NCBI GenBank assembly: GCA_947359465.1
Contig: OX375881.1
Coordinates: forward strand, 28,685,742 to 28,749,741
DNA from: Metellina segmentata
Taxonomy: Eukaryota > Arthropoda > Arachnida > Araneae > Tetragnathidae
Reading direction: 5' to 3'
DNA length: 64,000 bases
Below, piece by piece: positions 34,466 to 47,070 of the stretch. Both the position numbers and the translations under genes were made by a program. The stretch's first letter is position 1, and the number at the start of each line of letters is the position of its first letter. The notes beneath the pieces were generated by a model. It did no database searches. It had not been told where the DNA came from and was given only the letters and a program-made list of their open reading frames with translations.

Positions 34466-35900
34466 AAATCATTTGTAAGCAAAAATCATCTCACATGCAA
34501 ATACCTCATTATGTGTTCTTTTGTCAGTACATCAATATTGTGTTTATCAATATTGTTCAAAAGTCTTTTGTCGAATTATTCTAATTCTGAATATATTCAA
34601 GAATTTCAACACACTTGCACATACTTTTTTTCAGAATTCGGTATTTTTTCAAGGATTCAATTTCGTTTCTGTTTGTAATCATGTGTTCCTTTATTTTACC
34701 GATTAATACATTACTTAGGAGTTAAGTTTAAATTCATTTAATTATTTTCTGTAAAATAACAGAAATGGGTATTTTTTTTGGCGGTATATGTATACTTCGA
34801 TCAACTTTCTTTTTAGTCTTTGGTTCATTACGTAATGGTTTGTAGAATGCTGTTTCGTAAAAAAAAATAAAGTATACTAAACAAAACATTTTAAAGTCAG
34901 GTGTGTAGTTTCTTATTTTAAAATGTCCAGTAAAGTTAAAAAATTCATTTTACAATAAGATGAGTTACGTTAAGTTAAAATGGGTAGCCATACGTTGTAA
35001 CTCAAATGTATTTCAAACTTTTGACGAAGACTTTCATTACAAGATGACTATAATAAGTTAAATTTACTTTTGCTTTTCTTGTTTCGCGGGTGTTTTTGAA
35101 AGCGGTACTTCAAAATCAAGTAACTACATTTATCATTTTATACAGGTACGTGGTTTTCAATTAGAAACCGAATATCTGAATTTAAAAAAGTACAATAAGG
35201 ATTCGATTTAAAACTGAATGTCTGTTGAGTAAAGGGAATTTTAAATAAGACTTTGCTGATCATAGAATAATATCACAATTTAGAATTTTTAAAATTTTTG
35301 TCGTAAGTTACTAAAAGTCGAGATTGCTTGCTCTAGAAATTGAAGTTGTTCCTGTTGAAGTTCAACTAAGCTACATGTGAAACATTCGTTAAAACATTGA
35401 TTTTCTTTTTTAAAGGTCCTGTAAAACCGACCTTCTGTTTTTTGAAAATTTGTAATCTGTTGAGTTTGCGCTGTCAACACAGTTGACATTGATTTTAAAA
35501 GCTCTGTCATTCCGGAATTTTAAAGAAAAAATAGGTTTGCTTCAAAGTAAATTAATCACGAATGTTGTAATAATTTAATTTACCCTCCTCCCATAGTGAT
35601 GATGAAATTCAAAAATATAGTATATCTGGTGAAAGAATTCTGCTAGTAAAATGAATTCATAGGAAAATTAAGTGGACGACTATACGCCAAAAATTCGCAT
35701 TTTTACTAAAATGGAACGTACGGGGATATTCGTAATCACTGCAAATCTCAAAATCGAATTCTGTAGTAATCACTTGAGAAAAAAAACTTTTGCAGTTGAA
35801 ACCTTCCTTCATGGCAGATGGGGCCATGAATAAGAAATGTATTATATAGATAGATATAATCATGTGCAAATATTTGAGTCCGAAGTAAATTATTGCTATG
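34466..35900. other. No gene recognised
   Basis: The 73-residue minus frame at 35289-35510 (Gln-rich, ...ELQQEQLQFLEQAI) could be a coiled-coil remnant, but nothing around it supports a gene. The rest is AT-rich. Confidence 0.4.
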
Positions 35901-35920
35901 AAAGAGTTAAAACGATGATT

Positions 35921-35983
35921 AGTAACAAGATATTTTCAAGATTATTAACAAGATATTTTCAAGATTATTAACAGGATATTTTC
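35921..35983 (+). repeat. Short tandem repeat, 26-bp unit
   Basis: AACAAGATATTTTCAAGATT occurs twice at a 26-bp offset, followed by a third, altered unit (AACAGGATATTTTCCG). Confidence 0.85.
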
Positions 35984-36029
35984 CGTGCATTTAAATGGTG
36001 TTTACATTTTCTTATGAATTCTAATTAAT

Positions 36030-36097
36030 TAGTTCTGATCACTTTTTAATCAAAATTTAACAAATTCAACCCGAGCAGCGGCGGGTAATTTTACTAG
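36030..36097 (+). mobile_element. Helitron 3' end
   Basis: An ACCCG...CGGGT hairpin (36069-36086) is followed by AATTTTA and then CTAG at 36094-36097, next to a T at 36098. Hairpin plus a short spacer plus CTAG|T is the canonical Helitron terminus. No 5' TC end was located upstream, so only the terminus is called. Confidence 0.5.
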
Positions 36098-38786
36098 TAA
36101 ATGTTTAAACAAGAAAGTTTAGCATAGATGCTGTGCGCTATGCCTATAAAATGGTATGGCTTCACTGTTATATTGCAATATGTGCAGTGAAATACTTTTA
36201 CAGAGAGGAAATCGTTATCGAATGGAACCTTACAATCTTGCTGGTAGACGAGTGATAAATGATAAAAGCTATGGTCCTTTAAAACGGACAGTTTAAAATG
36301 TAACAACCCAGTTTACCCAGAATGCTTTTAATTTCTTAAGCTCTATATATGTTGAAAAATTATATTGCTCAGAAAAACATACTGGTTTAAAATAAAATAA
36401 TATAGCATAAGTTAGATTAAGACAAGTTATCTTACATTAATATTTAAATACTCAAGTTAATTTAACATTAACTCTTTGACAACCAGGACATAAGTTTTCT
36501 TTATAGTTCAGGAACAAAACTTGACACGCACGTCGTTCAATGGGTGTGATTCCATGACTTTCAAATTAACCACGCGATAACACGAAACTATTATAAGCTG
36601 GTAGTGTGATCGGTAAGTGGAAATATGACTTTTATTTTTAAATTCCGTTATCATTAATTTGAAATTTCAAGCGTTTTTCTTATGAAGAGTTACAGTTTAG
36701 TGAAGAGTTTAAAATTAACAAAATTATCTAAATGGTAGAGTTCCAGTCCTAAAAATTAACAAAAATATTCTAAAATATATACGACTTTTTCAAAAATTTT
36801 GTTAAACCAATTGTACTTACTGAAAGAATCGTTTTAAGTTACTTGGAAAGAAATGTGTATTTACTTTTACCCTTTACAAGGAGTATATGTGAAATATCTA
36901 TTACAGTTACAGAAGATGTGTTCCTTTTGAACAAGTTGATCGATAACAGCTTATCGACTAGTAAAAACAGTTGTTGCGCTTTTTGGTACTGTTTCTCTGA
37001 TTTGGTCTCTTTAGAGTAACGTTTTCAATGCTGTACCTATTGTACGAATTAATTTTCCTAATTCAACACTTCCCAGTTGCTTAAGTCACTTTAAAGTTCT
37101 CATTTTTACAATTACTATAATACATTTTTCCTTTCTGAAGCTTCTTTAGTGGTCATCTTGTGAAGCATAGGAAATTATTAAGCATTGTGTAAACTCTACA
37201 ACGGAACCAAACTTCACGCTATAGAATGATTCTTATTAGATGTAACTTAAAAGGGTTTAAAGATATTGAAATTTAATCATGAAATATCTTAATCGAAAAT
37301 ATGTTAAACTGTTTTCGATGTGAGATGTAGAAGTCACGTTTACACATACATCTAAGGGGGAAAATCTACGACCACACTGCAATTTGAAATAAATTAAATT
37401 CCGCACCTACATATAAACATGGAGTTGTATTCTATACTAACTTAGAAAATAGATTGATTCTTCCTTGGGTAGCCTATATGTGATCCTATATTTTACCCTA
37501 GAGCCAAGGGAATACAATAGCAACGAGTAAAAAACTTCACAAATATTGCTCCTGATTCAATGTGAATTATCAATTGAATTCCAATTCCAATTCAATTTGA
37601 TTCATTTAAATCATTTGAGCATCACAAAATCGCACAGTTCAAATCTACCTCGATATGGAGTATATTTTATTAATATTCGAACACATGTCAAAGCTAAAAA
37701 GCGGTTTCAGTTTATGATAACTGTAATATTTTGTAGTATTGTAACTACCCTTATCATTACACATTTCCTATAATCAACAGCCATAAAACGCTTACAGTTA
37801 TAAACTGACTATACATAAATGAAACCGAAACCAAATTAATCGAATATCAATAAGTATTCGATTAAGATAGAAATAATTATAAACTAAGAAATTCATAGCA
37901 TAAAATGCGCATTTAACTTTGAATAATTGAGCTTCGTAATTTGTTTTACTGTAAAAAGTTTGTCTGAAAAAATACTTGTACCTATTACAAGTTGATCAAC
38001 AAGCTGAGAACAGATCGGCAATAGAATATGGAGTCCTCTTTATCCGGAAAAATCAATAAAAGGGAAGGTGTGAAGCATGTCTTTCTGGCTAAGAAAGGCA
38101 TTACACCCACGCTATTTTGTATGGAATACAGCTGCCTTCTCGGAAAGTTGTAGTTTCCCAGAGAGTAAATTCCGAGTACTGCGAATCGTTATGCAAAACT
38201 TTTATTTTATTATAGACTTTAAACCATTTTCTCTGTTACCATCAGTTTTTGTCGGGTAGATTTCACATTTTAACAAAATTGCGTGACAAATAGTCATTAT
38301 CGGTTTGCAGTTGTTAATTGAGGTGAACCATTTAGAACTAAATAATATCTGTATTTATGCAATTTAAATTCCAAGTTAAAACTTTCAACTGCGTTGCGTG
38401 GTTTATTTAACTACACATGACAGGAAAAACAACATTTGAATCTAAATATTTTTAATGATATGAGAAATGCAGCAATCTTTTCATTACGAACCAAAATGCA
38501 ATTCATGCACGAAATGTTTTTTCAGACTGTTGTCTACATACAGAAGTTTAAGACACTATTGTTAAAGGAGAGTATCGAATTATGAACAATCAGATAACAA
38601 AAGGTTGATGTAAGCTTTCAAAGCAACTAAAAAGCACATCAAATTCAAATTTTCTTTATTTTTTTAATGTTAGATTGCAAAAATAATCTTGTAGCATAAT
38701 AAGCTTCTCCTCTTTCAGACATAGTGAGATGTCTGGAGTCGTGAAATGATAAAATCTAAGCAGTTTAAGGTCATCACAAATTCGTA
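36098..38786. other. Long AT-rich interval without recognised genes
   Basis: Short frames (36094-36306 minus, 37546-37773 plus, 38077-38259 plus) lack recognisable motifs. Confidence 0.4.
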
Positions 38787-39344
38787 TCTATATATATAAT
38801 TCTCTTACGTGGCACGCAAAAAAGACGTTATTTGTTATCACGTTTTGGCAATATTGTACGATTGTTGTTTACCACAAAGCCTCGCGCCTCGATTGAATTC
38901 ATAGCGTTATCGGATGAAATTTTATTGAAAAAAAATGAATTTTAGTCGAGCTGTTGCAGTTTATAATTAGAAATCAAAGAAAGCAGAGGATCTTTTCAGG
39001 GCCATTTAAAAAACGGACCTTTTCAGGGCCAACAATTATACTTCAACAAGACGCTTTTGACTACAACTTTTGACAACAAACTCAATGAAAAAGTGTGAGT
39101 GCCTCGAGTGCTGGGTAAATGTACACACAAACAACATGCTGGGTATTCAATTTCCAAATCAGTGCTCACATTTCGAGTCAAAATTTGCTCAAAGTTTCCA
39201 TTTGAATTCTGATTCCAGAGGTACTGTAAATATCTTTTCTGAAAAACAGCATAAAATTTAGGTTCGCGCAGCGAACCAATGAGGATTGCGAAGCAATCCT
39301 CTGGGGGTTGGCGAGCGTTAGCGAGCAGGGGGCGGGCCCCCTAG
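38787..39344 (+). mobile_element. Helitron family H2, copy 1
   Basis: It starts A|TCTATATATATAATTCTCTT (38787) and continues with ACGTGGCACGCAAAAAAGAC. It ends in a tail of hairpins: GGTTCGC-GCA-GCGAACC, AGGATTGC-GAA-GCAATCCT, then AGGGGGC-GG-GCCCCCT, finishing CTAG at 39344 before a T. Insertion is exactly between A and T. At 558 bp it lacks about 80 bp present upstream of the tail in the other two copies. No Rep/helicase frame exists, so it is non-autonomous. Confidence 0.88.
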
Positions 39345-39376
39345 TACTATATTATTCTTTACACAAGTTATATATA

Positions 39377-39940
39377 CACTACCCTACAATAATGGACCAG
39401 ACGATAGCGGATTTGCATAAAATCGAATCCAACTACTTGTTCTTGGGAGTTTTTCGTGGATGGCCTGTGACCTTTGCATGTTGTTCCTGGTAAATTAAAC
39501 ATCTACGCCTACATGAACATTTTAGACAATCAGGTTCTTCCTACGCTCTGTCAATTTTATGGAATGGACGGATGTTACTTCCAGGACGACATCGTTCCAT
39601 GTCATGTTGCAGCCTCTGTAAAGTAGTTGTATCAAGATATGGATGTAAAATGTCTTCCCTGGCCTGCTCAGAGTCCCGACCTAAGCCCTATAGAACATTT
39701 GTAGGATGAGTTAGAGTGAAGATTACGGACCAGGGAACCACGTACGAAATCTACAGCTGAACTGGCGACATTCTTACAGCATGAATGGACGCAAATATCC
39801 ATAGCTGTGTATCAAAACCTTGTTGAAAGTATGCCCAAAAGGTTGCCAGTGTAATTGCAGCACGTAGGGGACTAACCCCCTATTAAAGCATGTATTATAT
39901 CCCTTATATCATCACATCTTGCTGTTTGAAACGTTATTGC
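39377..39940 (+). mobile_element. Tc1-like element, N-terminal half deleted
   Basis: The left end CACTACCCTACAATAATGGA (39377, after TA at 39375-39376) is the same terminus as in the fold-back element at 8.9 kb, so the two belong to one family. The right end is decayed (GTTATTGCTACCCC near 39932-39946 instead of a clean inverse). Only the C-terminal half of the transposase is present. It begins 32 bp after the first H2 Helitron. Confidence 0.8.
39495..39880 (+). pseudogene. Tc1-like transposase fragment
   Basis: The translation gives LPTLCQFYGMDGCYFQDD then IVPCHVA (second Asp motif, with Asn changed to Ile next to it), PAQSPDLSPIEHL (Glu motif) and, after stops, STAELATFLQHEWTQISIAV and LVESMPKR. 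Stops occur after the second Asp region (TAG), after PIEHL and within DELE. The first Asp motif is missing. This is clearly a relic. Confidence 0.83.
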
Positions 39941-41247
39941 TACCCCTTTTAAAACTAAAAATGCTGTATGTTTGTAATAGGCTAAATACCTAAGTAATAG
40001 GCCTTACGCCATGATAGCCAAGGCCATACTTAGTACAAGATACCATAACGTTCTTTTTAAATTTTTTATAACACAGTTCTCTTTAAACGTGTTTTTTATA
40101 GACATGGGTCTTTTATATCATTAGGATGACGTTTCATTTTATGTTAAGTCAAATATCATTAGACATTGCATTACTAATTTACAATCTTAAAAGTTACTCA
40201 TTTAAGGCATTGTATTAAACTGATACATTATTGCTGATTAGAAACATCTTCTATATTTATCAATTTTACAATTCTAAGTATGAAATTTCAATACAAACAT
40301 ATAAAAGTCAAATAAAACAGTCATCAACTCAAAATTCATTGTTTATAAGAAAGTAACTTAACTTTTATGTTGTCAGTTTTGAAAGTTCATCAGATGTACC
40401 ATACTATTTATCATAAATGACCGTTATTTAATAAAAGTATTTAAATCACACAGCTCAGGGGAATAAAAGTATTTAAACATATGCAAATCGAAATCTTAAT
40501 AAATTTCGAACACAGAAGAAACGCTCAACCAAATAAACAAATATACAAACATAAAAACTTTTTCATTTTACAACTAAAATGTCTCGCAGAGACGACAAAA
40601 ATACAACAACAAGAATTTCCCAACTGGGCTCAATTTCTTCAATTCGGACAGTGAGATGAAATCTGAATCTGAACGAAGTACATCAAACCATATTAGGGAA
40701 CTACCGAGATGGTTGTCAGAACAAACAGCTTGAATATTATGAAGGCCCATATTACGATAACGGTACTCTCCATATATATGTATCGCACGCATAAATATTC
40801 ATCCGATATTTTTCTATGGATTATAAAGAAAGGAAGAAAATGTTTGACATTTTGACAGTCTGAGAAGTTCGACACAAGAATGTCCTCTCTTTTGTGTTCT
40901 GCCTAAGTTCAGGCATGTGAGAAACAGTCTATGAATTAAAGATGGAAGCGAAGGCGACATAGATACAAATGATTTGCTTCCTGAAAGTCTCGCCAAGCTC
41001 TTAAGCTTTCAGATTATTGTGAATCTTGCCATGTAAGACCCAGTCTGGAATGTGTTTGAGGGAGTAAAAAGGCTATTCGAGCTATTGATCAAAGCTTGGG
41101 CCGTAAGAGTAACAAAACATTTATTTTTCTGCACATTTCCGTATCAGGCTTTATTTATCAAGTTGTATTGCAATCGAAAATATTTTTATTTTACTACACG
41201 AGCAAGTGTTAAACATTTTTTCTCAGAAATCAGTTTTTATTATAATA
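39941..41247. other. No gene recognised
   Basis: Several 60-75-residue frames on both strands between 40574 and 41279 have no recognisable domain. Confidence 0.4.
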
Positions 41248-41317
41248 CTAGCAAAGTTACTCGACCTTACTCGGTTTGATTTGGTTAGCTATATGTTGAA
41301 AAAAAGATGCATAATAA

Positions 41318-41357
41318 CTTTATCTATCTATCTATCTCTTCTCTCTCTCTCTCTCTC
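41318..41357. repeat. (TATC)n then (CT)n microsatellite
   Basis: A compound tetranucleotide and dinucleotide tract inside the H1 Helitron, just left of the hAT MITE. Confidence 0.92.
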
Positions 41358-41381
41358 ATAGAATAAAATAATGTTCTAGCA

Positions 41382-41932
41382 CAGGGCTCGAAATACCCGG
41401 GTGCACAGGTGCACTGTGCACATGAAAATAAAATTGTGCATCTAATTTTTTCCCGCTAGGTGCACGCAGTGCACTAAACGTTAAAAAAAAGGAGTGAAAC
41501 GTGTTTTATGTTATTTTGATGTTGGAATAAAATATTAGTATAGACCACTCTCGCTCTAAAGGAACGTAATTAAAATTCCTAAATACACACTATGCGAAAC
41601 AAAATCGCTGGTCCGTAACGTGTTTATACGGGAGGAAGGTTTACTTGTGCCACTGCCACCAGAACTTTCCGAGGATCGAAACATTTTCCAGATGGCGCTG
41701 TTGCGACAGCAGTGCGCCGGAGAAGGGAGAATTTAGATATTTAAATATTTTTATTTACTATCTACTAGTGACTTTTATAAACATACCCAACTAATAAAGT
41801 AGTGTACATTACATTAATGCTCGTACATTACGTTTTTTTTTAAATATGCACCTAAAATATAACCTGTGCACCTAATTTAAAAACTTAGGTGCACAAAGTG
41901 CACCTGTATTAAAAAATCTATTTCGAGGCCTG
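41382..41932. mobile_element. hAT MITE with perfect 8-bp target duplication
   Basis: The termini are CAGGGCTCGAAATA and (minus strand) CAGGCCTCGAAATA. The flanks TTCTAGCA at 41374-41381 and 41933-41940 are identical, exactly 8 bp as expected for the hAT superfamily. The ends repeat GTGCAC-type motifs (AGGTGCACTGTGCACATG on the left, TTAGGTGCACAAAGTGCACC on the right). At 551 bp there is no transposase frame. It interrupts the H1 Helitron and is therefore younger. Confidence 0.95.
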
Positions 41933-44084
41933 TTCTAGCACCTTTTCGGACATCTTTATAATTTGTGCAACTTACTTTGGACACAAATCCTACACATGCA
42001 TATCCATCCATGTTTCATTTCACATCTATCGCATTCTTTCTGTATGACAAAGCTACGAAATGACGAAAGGTGACACTAAGGTTACGACTACAATACGACA
42101 ATTTTCAAGGGGATTCGGATCTTCCTGTTTTAAGTTTTTTTCGTGCTCAAATCAATTTTAAAAATGTTGAATCTACGGTCAGTGCTCTTACTCGCAATCA
42201 ACAAAACAATGTTTTTTTTCCTTTTTTTACATAGGCACTCTTGCAACAGGTATGCGATATTGTCGATTTTCACCATAGTTAATTGAAGGGTGACAAATTG
42301 ATTTGATAAGATATTCGTCACCAAGTTTGTTCAAAGAAAATACATATTTTGACGCAGAATACGTCTTACCTTTCTTAACTGGGTACCACGCTTAATTTTT
42401 CATTATCACAAAAAAGCGTACAAAAAATTTAATGATTTGAGAAATATAAATGATGCAAAAATGAACGATATCGCGTTCTAAGGAGCATTAAACAAAGAAT
42501 GTTGTAAATGCTCATTGATGTTGCGGTGACGTCATCGGATGATCCAATCGCAGTACAAAGTTGAGTAACGGAAATGTTCCCTGCCGATAATGTAAGCGTA
42601 AGAACTTGTTTTAAAATTGAATGTCTTCAGTAGAGAACAACAAAGATAGCCGTATTACTATTTAAAAAAAGGGTAAATCGATTTTTTTCGATTGTTTTTT
42701 TTTTAAAGAAAATAATTGTTTTAAATAAATCTTTAACATATATAAGATGCTTAAATATAGCGTCAACTCATAAAAACATCCACCTCTCCTGTCACTACTA
42801 CAAATAATTTTTTTTAATTTTAAAAGTTCTATTTCGGGGAATATTTTAATATTATTATTCTTTCAATAACAGCAAAATTATGCTTTAAATTTGCTATATT
42901 CTGACTTACCTGCCACTTTTAATCGAATAGTGTGTGATGAAAAAAGATAGACGATATACCTGTGCTATATATATATATATAATAAATAAAAGTTGACGTG
43001 AAAAAAGGTATTCTGAAAATATATAAATTCGCGGTTCTTCTTTATCATTTTATCTCGCAGAGTTGCCATAATGTACAACTAAAAATTAATTGAAAAAAAA
43101 AAAAAACAGATAATACACGTGGCAAACGAATACCGAATTTCGTTGCGTTTCAGAATATCGTTTGCCCCAAATATTCGGGAATAGTTTCAGTTTTGAAAAA
43201 AAAAAAATAAGGCTCAAAATCTAAATGGATTAGATTTTAAATTGAATAAAATAGTTTTTTGAAAAATAATTGATTTTTCAGCAGTAGGTACTGGTAAAAC
43301 ATTCCAAGTAATTGCAATGCTCTGTATGCCTTCCAGCTACCTCCAAAACTACCAAATTATGTTTGATTTAGCTACAGTTACTCCGATGGTTTAACATGAA
43401 CCTTGCCTAAATATACAAGCAAGGAAATTTTAAATTATGTATTTACTAAACTAAAATTGTGTGTATCACATTTAGAACATTGAATTAACTTATCGCACCC
43501 CGGCAAGAAAACTAACACAACTCAAAATTGCAAAATTTGAGAAACAACAACTTAAAGGATAATATAAAACTTATATTGAAATAGTATAAACTTCCTTTAT
43601 ATTTTAAGTAAGTATTTATGGTGTTAACTTCTATTATATTCTATAGAATAGTAATATAACACGCTAGAGCACTTCATATTTATATTTTTCGATGACATAA
43701 CATCAACATTTTTATTTTTTAACTTTTGTCACTTTTCTTGCCGGACTGCGATTTGTTGAATTTTTTTATGTGATACTTGTATAAACACTGACACAAAGTC
43801 CAATATAAAGCGGGTAGATGAACAGTCAGACTTACACAATCAAGTTCAGTCACTAAATGAATGCAAGTACTCACAGTATGCAAAGTTTCATGAAAATATA
43901 TTCAAGCGTTTGGACATATCATGTGCACACACATTCAGACAGACAGATGGCCACACAGATTCCAAACGCGCAAGAGACGGATTTGGCATCAGAAGAACTG
44001 ATAAAAAACTTGAAATTAGTCAAAAATATTCAACGTGCAAACACACTCCATTCTTATTAATATAGTATATTAACTTTATTTATA

Positions 44085-45363
44085 TCAGGTTGAGTAAAAC
44101 ATTTTGAGCCAAAATTTTTTGTTATTTTAAAATGATCAATACATACGAAAACAGCAAAGCTAACGAGGATAGTAATCTCCGTTCAAATCTACAATCGTCT
44201 GCTAACGTTTTGGCAACTTTTCAATCCCTTCTGTGAAGAACTGTGGCGTGTGCGAGTCCAGAAAGAGATCGACCTCATTTATGACCTCCTCATTTGAATT
44301 GAAGATTGCGCCATCAAGATGCAGCCGTAGATGTGAAAACAGATGGAAATCCGAAGGAACCATGTCTGGGCTGTATGGTGGATGTTGGATCCAATCCCAC
44401 TCTAGCTTGTATAGCGTCCAGCCGGTCATCGTACTAACATGAGACTGGGCGTTACCTTTATAAAAGAGAACCTCTTTCCTTCTGAACTCATTTCTTCGTT
44501 TTTCGAGAATGGTATCACGAACTTTAATTAGCATGTTGCTGTATATTGCACTGTTGATAGTCTGTCCACTTTTCAGGTACTCTTTGTAGATAATTCCGCG
44601 ACAATCCCACCAGAAACAGAGAAGCACCTTCTTGTTAGTTAGGGATTGTCTTGCAACCAAGCCTGCTGATTCCCCAGGTACTGACCACCCTCCTTTATGG
44701 CTGGTATTGTTGTAGAATACCCATTTTTCATCACAGGTCACAATTATGTTCAGAATTTTCTCTTTCCTTTGATCTCTGAGCAGAGCCAAACAGACCGCTT
44801 TAATCTTGCGCTTGTCTTCAGCAGTCGATTCGTGAGGCACCCAGCGGTTGAACTTAAACGTTAGATTTATGCGTTTCAGAGCGTTAACTATTGTTTTTTG
44901 GCAAACGTCAAGCTCTAACGAAGTAGTTAGTGTTGAAACAATTCTGTCTTGATCAATGATTTGCTTTAACTGCTCACAATCTTCAATAGGGCGGCCAGAA
45001 CGTGCTTCCTCTTCGATGTCGAAATTTCCACCTTTAAACTTCCGAAACCAAACATTGACTGTATCATACAAAACAGTATTGGTGCCTTCACACATTTTTT
45101 GTGGGCAATCAGTCGCACTGGATTTGTTACGGAACTCATAGTACATAATCGTCCTGATCTGTTGACGTGATAGCTTCATTTTAAACACTTTTTTGACGCA
45201 AAAAATAATAAATTTTTAACAAACAAATTACACAGTAGTGTAGTTCTAATTTTCAGCTTTCGAATTCAAAAAGCCGTTTATGGAAAATATAACAACCACA
45301 GAAATAGACAGCTGTTGGCGCGGAGGTATCTCCACGTGGCAGAAAACTTTTTGCTCAACCTGA
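44085..45363 (-). mobile_element. Mariner element, near full length
   Basis: The left end TCAGGTTGAGTAAAACATTT (44085) and, on the minus strand from 45363, TCAGGTTGAGCAAAAAGTTT are inverted, with TA on both sides (44083-44084, 45364-45365). At 1,279 bp it has the normal mariner size. It lies about 15 bp beyond the 5' end of the H1 Helitron copy. The interior is a single transposase gene with one premature stop. Confidence 0.93.
44160..45179 (-). pseudogene. Mariner transposase, one nonsense codon and a catalytic Asp-to-Gly
   Basis: I chose ATG 45179 (MKLSRQQIRTIMYYEF). The open frame that extends nine bases upstream begins with GTG. The N-terminal HTH domain is followed by the mariner linker RWVPHE, VTCDEKWVFYNN (first Asp) and YSPDMVPSDFHLF (third Asp). 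The second motif reads LFYKGNAQSHVS where active mariners read HDNA.PH. The Gly codon is at 44454-44456, 34 residues before the third Asp (DD34D spacing). The frame is open for 325 codons, then TAG at 44202-44204 replaces an expected Trp; 13 more codons lead to the family's usual stop at 44160. It is well preserved but should be inactive. Confidence 0.93.
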
Positions 45364-45365
45364 TA

Positions 45366-47070
45366 TATATTTTTACACTCCCAGTTGTACTGAACTCATA
45401 ACATAAACTGTGAAAAATGAGTAAGTTCTCATTTAACTGAAAAGCTCACAGAAAATTAATTGCATAGAAGAACGTAAAGAAGAAAAAACTAACCATCAAA
45501 AATTATCATTGAAATAAAAGAAGCTAACTAAAACTTAACGGTAAACTTTTAAAGTACCCAAAAATAGACAACAAATAATTTTTTAATTCTCCATCGAATT
45601 TAAGTTACACTTCGAAAATCTTTCTTAAAATTGTTATTTGAAATCATACACATTGAGTGATCATACCTTGTATAGAAAATATTTCATTGATAGTTTGACA
45701 AAGCATTTGGCGGTTTACATTTGAATTTTACTAAATCTAGCCTTTTTTAACCCATTGATTACGAATATCTCTGTACGTTAATTTTCTGTAAAAATGACGA
45801 ATGTTTGGAGCATAGCGTGTTTAGTTTTCCACTGAATATGTTTTACTTGTAGCATTCTAGCACCTGGTAAGCGATGTTTTCAAATTATATCATCACTATG
45901 AGAAGATGGTAAATTAAATCGCTACGGCATTGCAAATTCCATTCAGCGGCAAGTGGAATAACGGAGGTAATTTCAGAAATAAATGTCATCAGTGTAGACA
46001 AATTAAACTCAATCCTTTACTTATTTTAATAAACTGAAGGTCGATTTAACAACGATTTTATAAAAGAAAATCACTGCTTTCAACGAATGATTCACATGTA
46101 CCTAAGTTGCTTAAGAACAACTCATAACCTTCGCTCAGAGCCTTAATAATTTTTCTTCGATAGGTAATATACCTAAACACATAAATTCAAACAAAAATAA
46201 AACTACGATCTTCGAAAAAAAAATTAGAATTTTGAAAGAAAAATCTTCTGTGCAAACATATTGAATTTGGACTTCTTGATTACACATTTTGAAATAGAAC
46301 ATTTCGATAAAAGACTTTTGAACAATATTGATAAAGACAATAATGGTTTATTTACAAAAAGAACACATATTTATAATACTTGGCAATCCTCAAATATGAC
46401 CGCAACATCTTGTCGTTGACTCAAATATGCAAACACAGAATCTAAATCAAACTAAAAACGATGTTTATGAGGTCATAAAGAACATGGTCCCAAAGGATCC
46501 TTACTCTCCAGCATTGACTGTATAGCACTCGATAAATGGGCCTACCTTAGTATTTGGTAATACTAATAAATTAGTAGATAAGAAAATAACTGAATTTTAA
46601 AAAATGTATTGACAGTTTTTTTTTGTCGGTTTGTTAAGTTTTTTTTTTCTGTCACTAGGATAAATCCAGCCCAAAGTAAGTTTGTTTAATTAAAATCTTA
46701 CAAGAAAAAAAAAGATAAAATGAAATAAAATAAGTAATCAAAAATGTATTACTTATTACTTAATTTACCAAAATTACGCATCTATGATCAATAAATATTT
46801 CGTTTGGGCTTTTCGTATTCCATTACCAAATATAAGTTAAGTAAAATCAAATATTTTAACTATTCATTCTTCGTGAATAAAATATTTATAAGTTGATTAC
46901 ATCATGGGAAGAAACAAAAAGTAAGTTCAAACATAATTATCAAAATTTAATTTGTTTCGGAACATTTTTTTTCCTTTTTTCTGCAATATTGGTAAAACAA
47001 TATGATTGGAAAACTCGATTTTCCATCAACACTAGTAAACAAATCTGAGCTACGTATAGCAATAGTTTTA
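45366..47070. other. AT-rich interval, possible H1 Helitron fragment
   Basis: CTTGTAGCATTCTAGCACCTG then GTAAGCGATG.TTTC near 45848-45885 resembles the internal H1 block at 29862 and 42225. The sequence around it is too diverged to define boundaries. No gene was recognised. Confidence 0.35.

Larger units (their letters stand above)
41248..44070 (-). mobile_element. Helitron family H1, copy 3 (carries a hAT MITE)
   Basis: The minus-strand 3' end CTAG is at 41251-41248, followed by T, preceded by a weakened version of the copy 2 terminus. The 5' end near 44066-44070 (TACTATATTAATAAGAATGG) has lost its clean TC. Matches to copy 2 include CAACTTACTTTGGACACAAA, GAATATCGTTTGCCCCAAAT-type and ATTTTCATGAAA-type blocks in the same order. 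It has been enlarged by a hAT MITE and a microsatellite near its 3' end. Confidence 0.78.

Noticed and set aside
35289..35510. Gag or Myb-like coiled-coil protein
   Set aside because: It is short and Gln-rich with no partner features; I could not name a family with any confidence.
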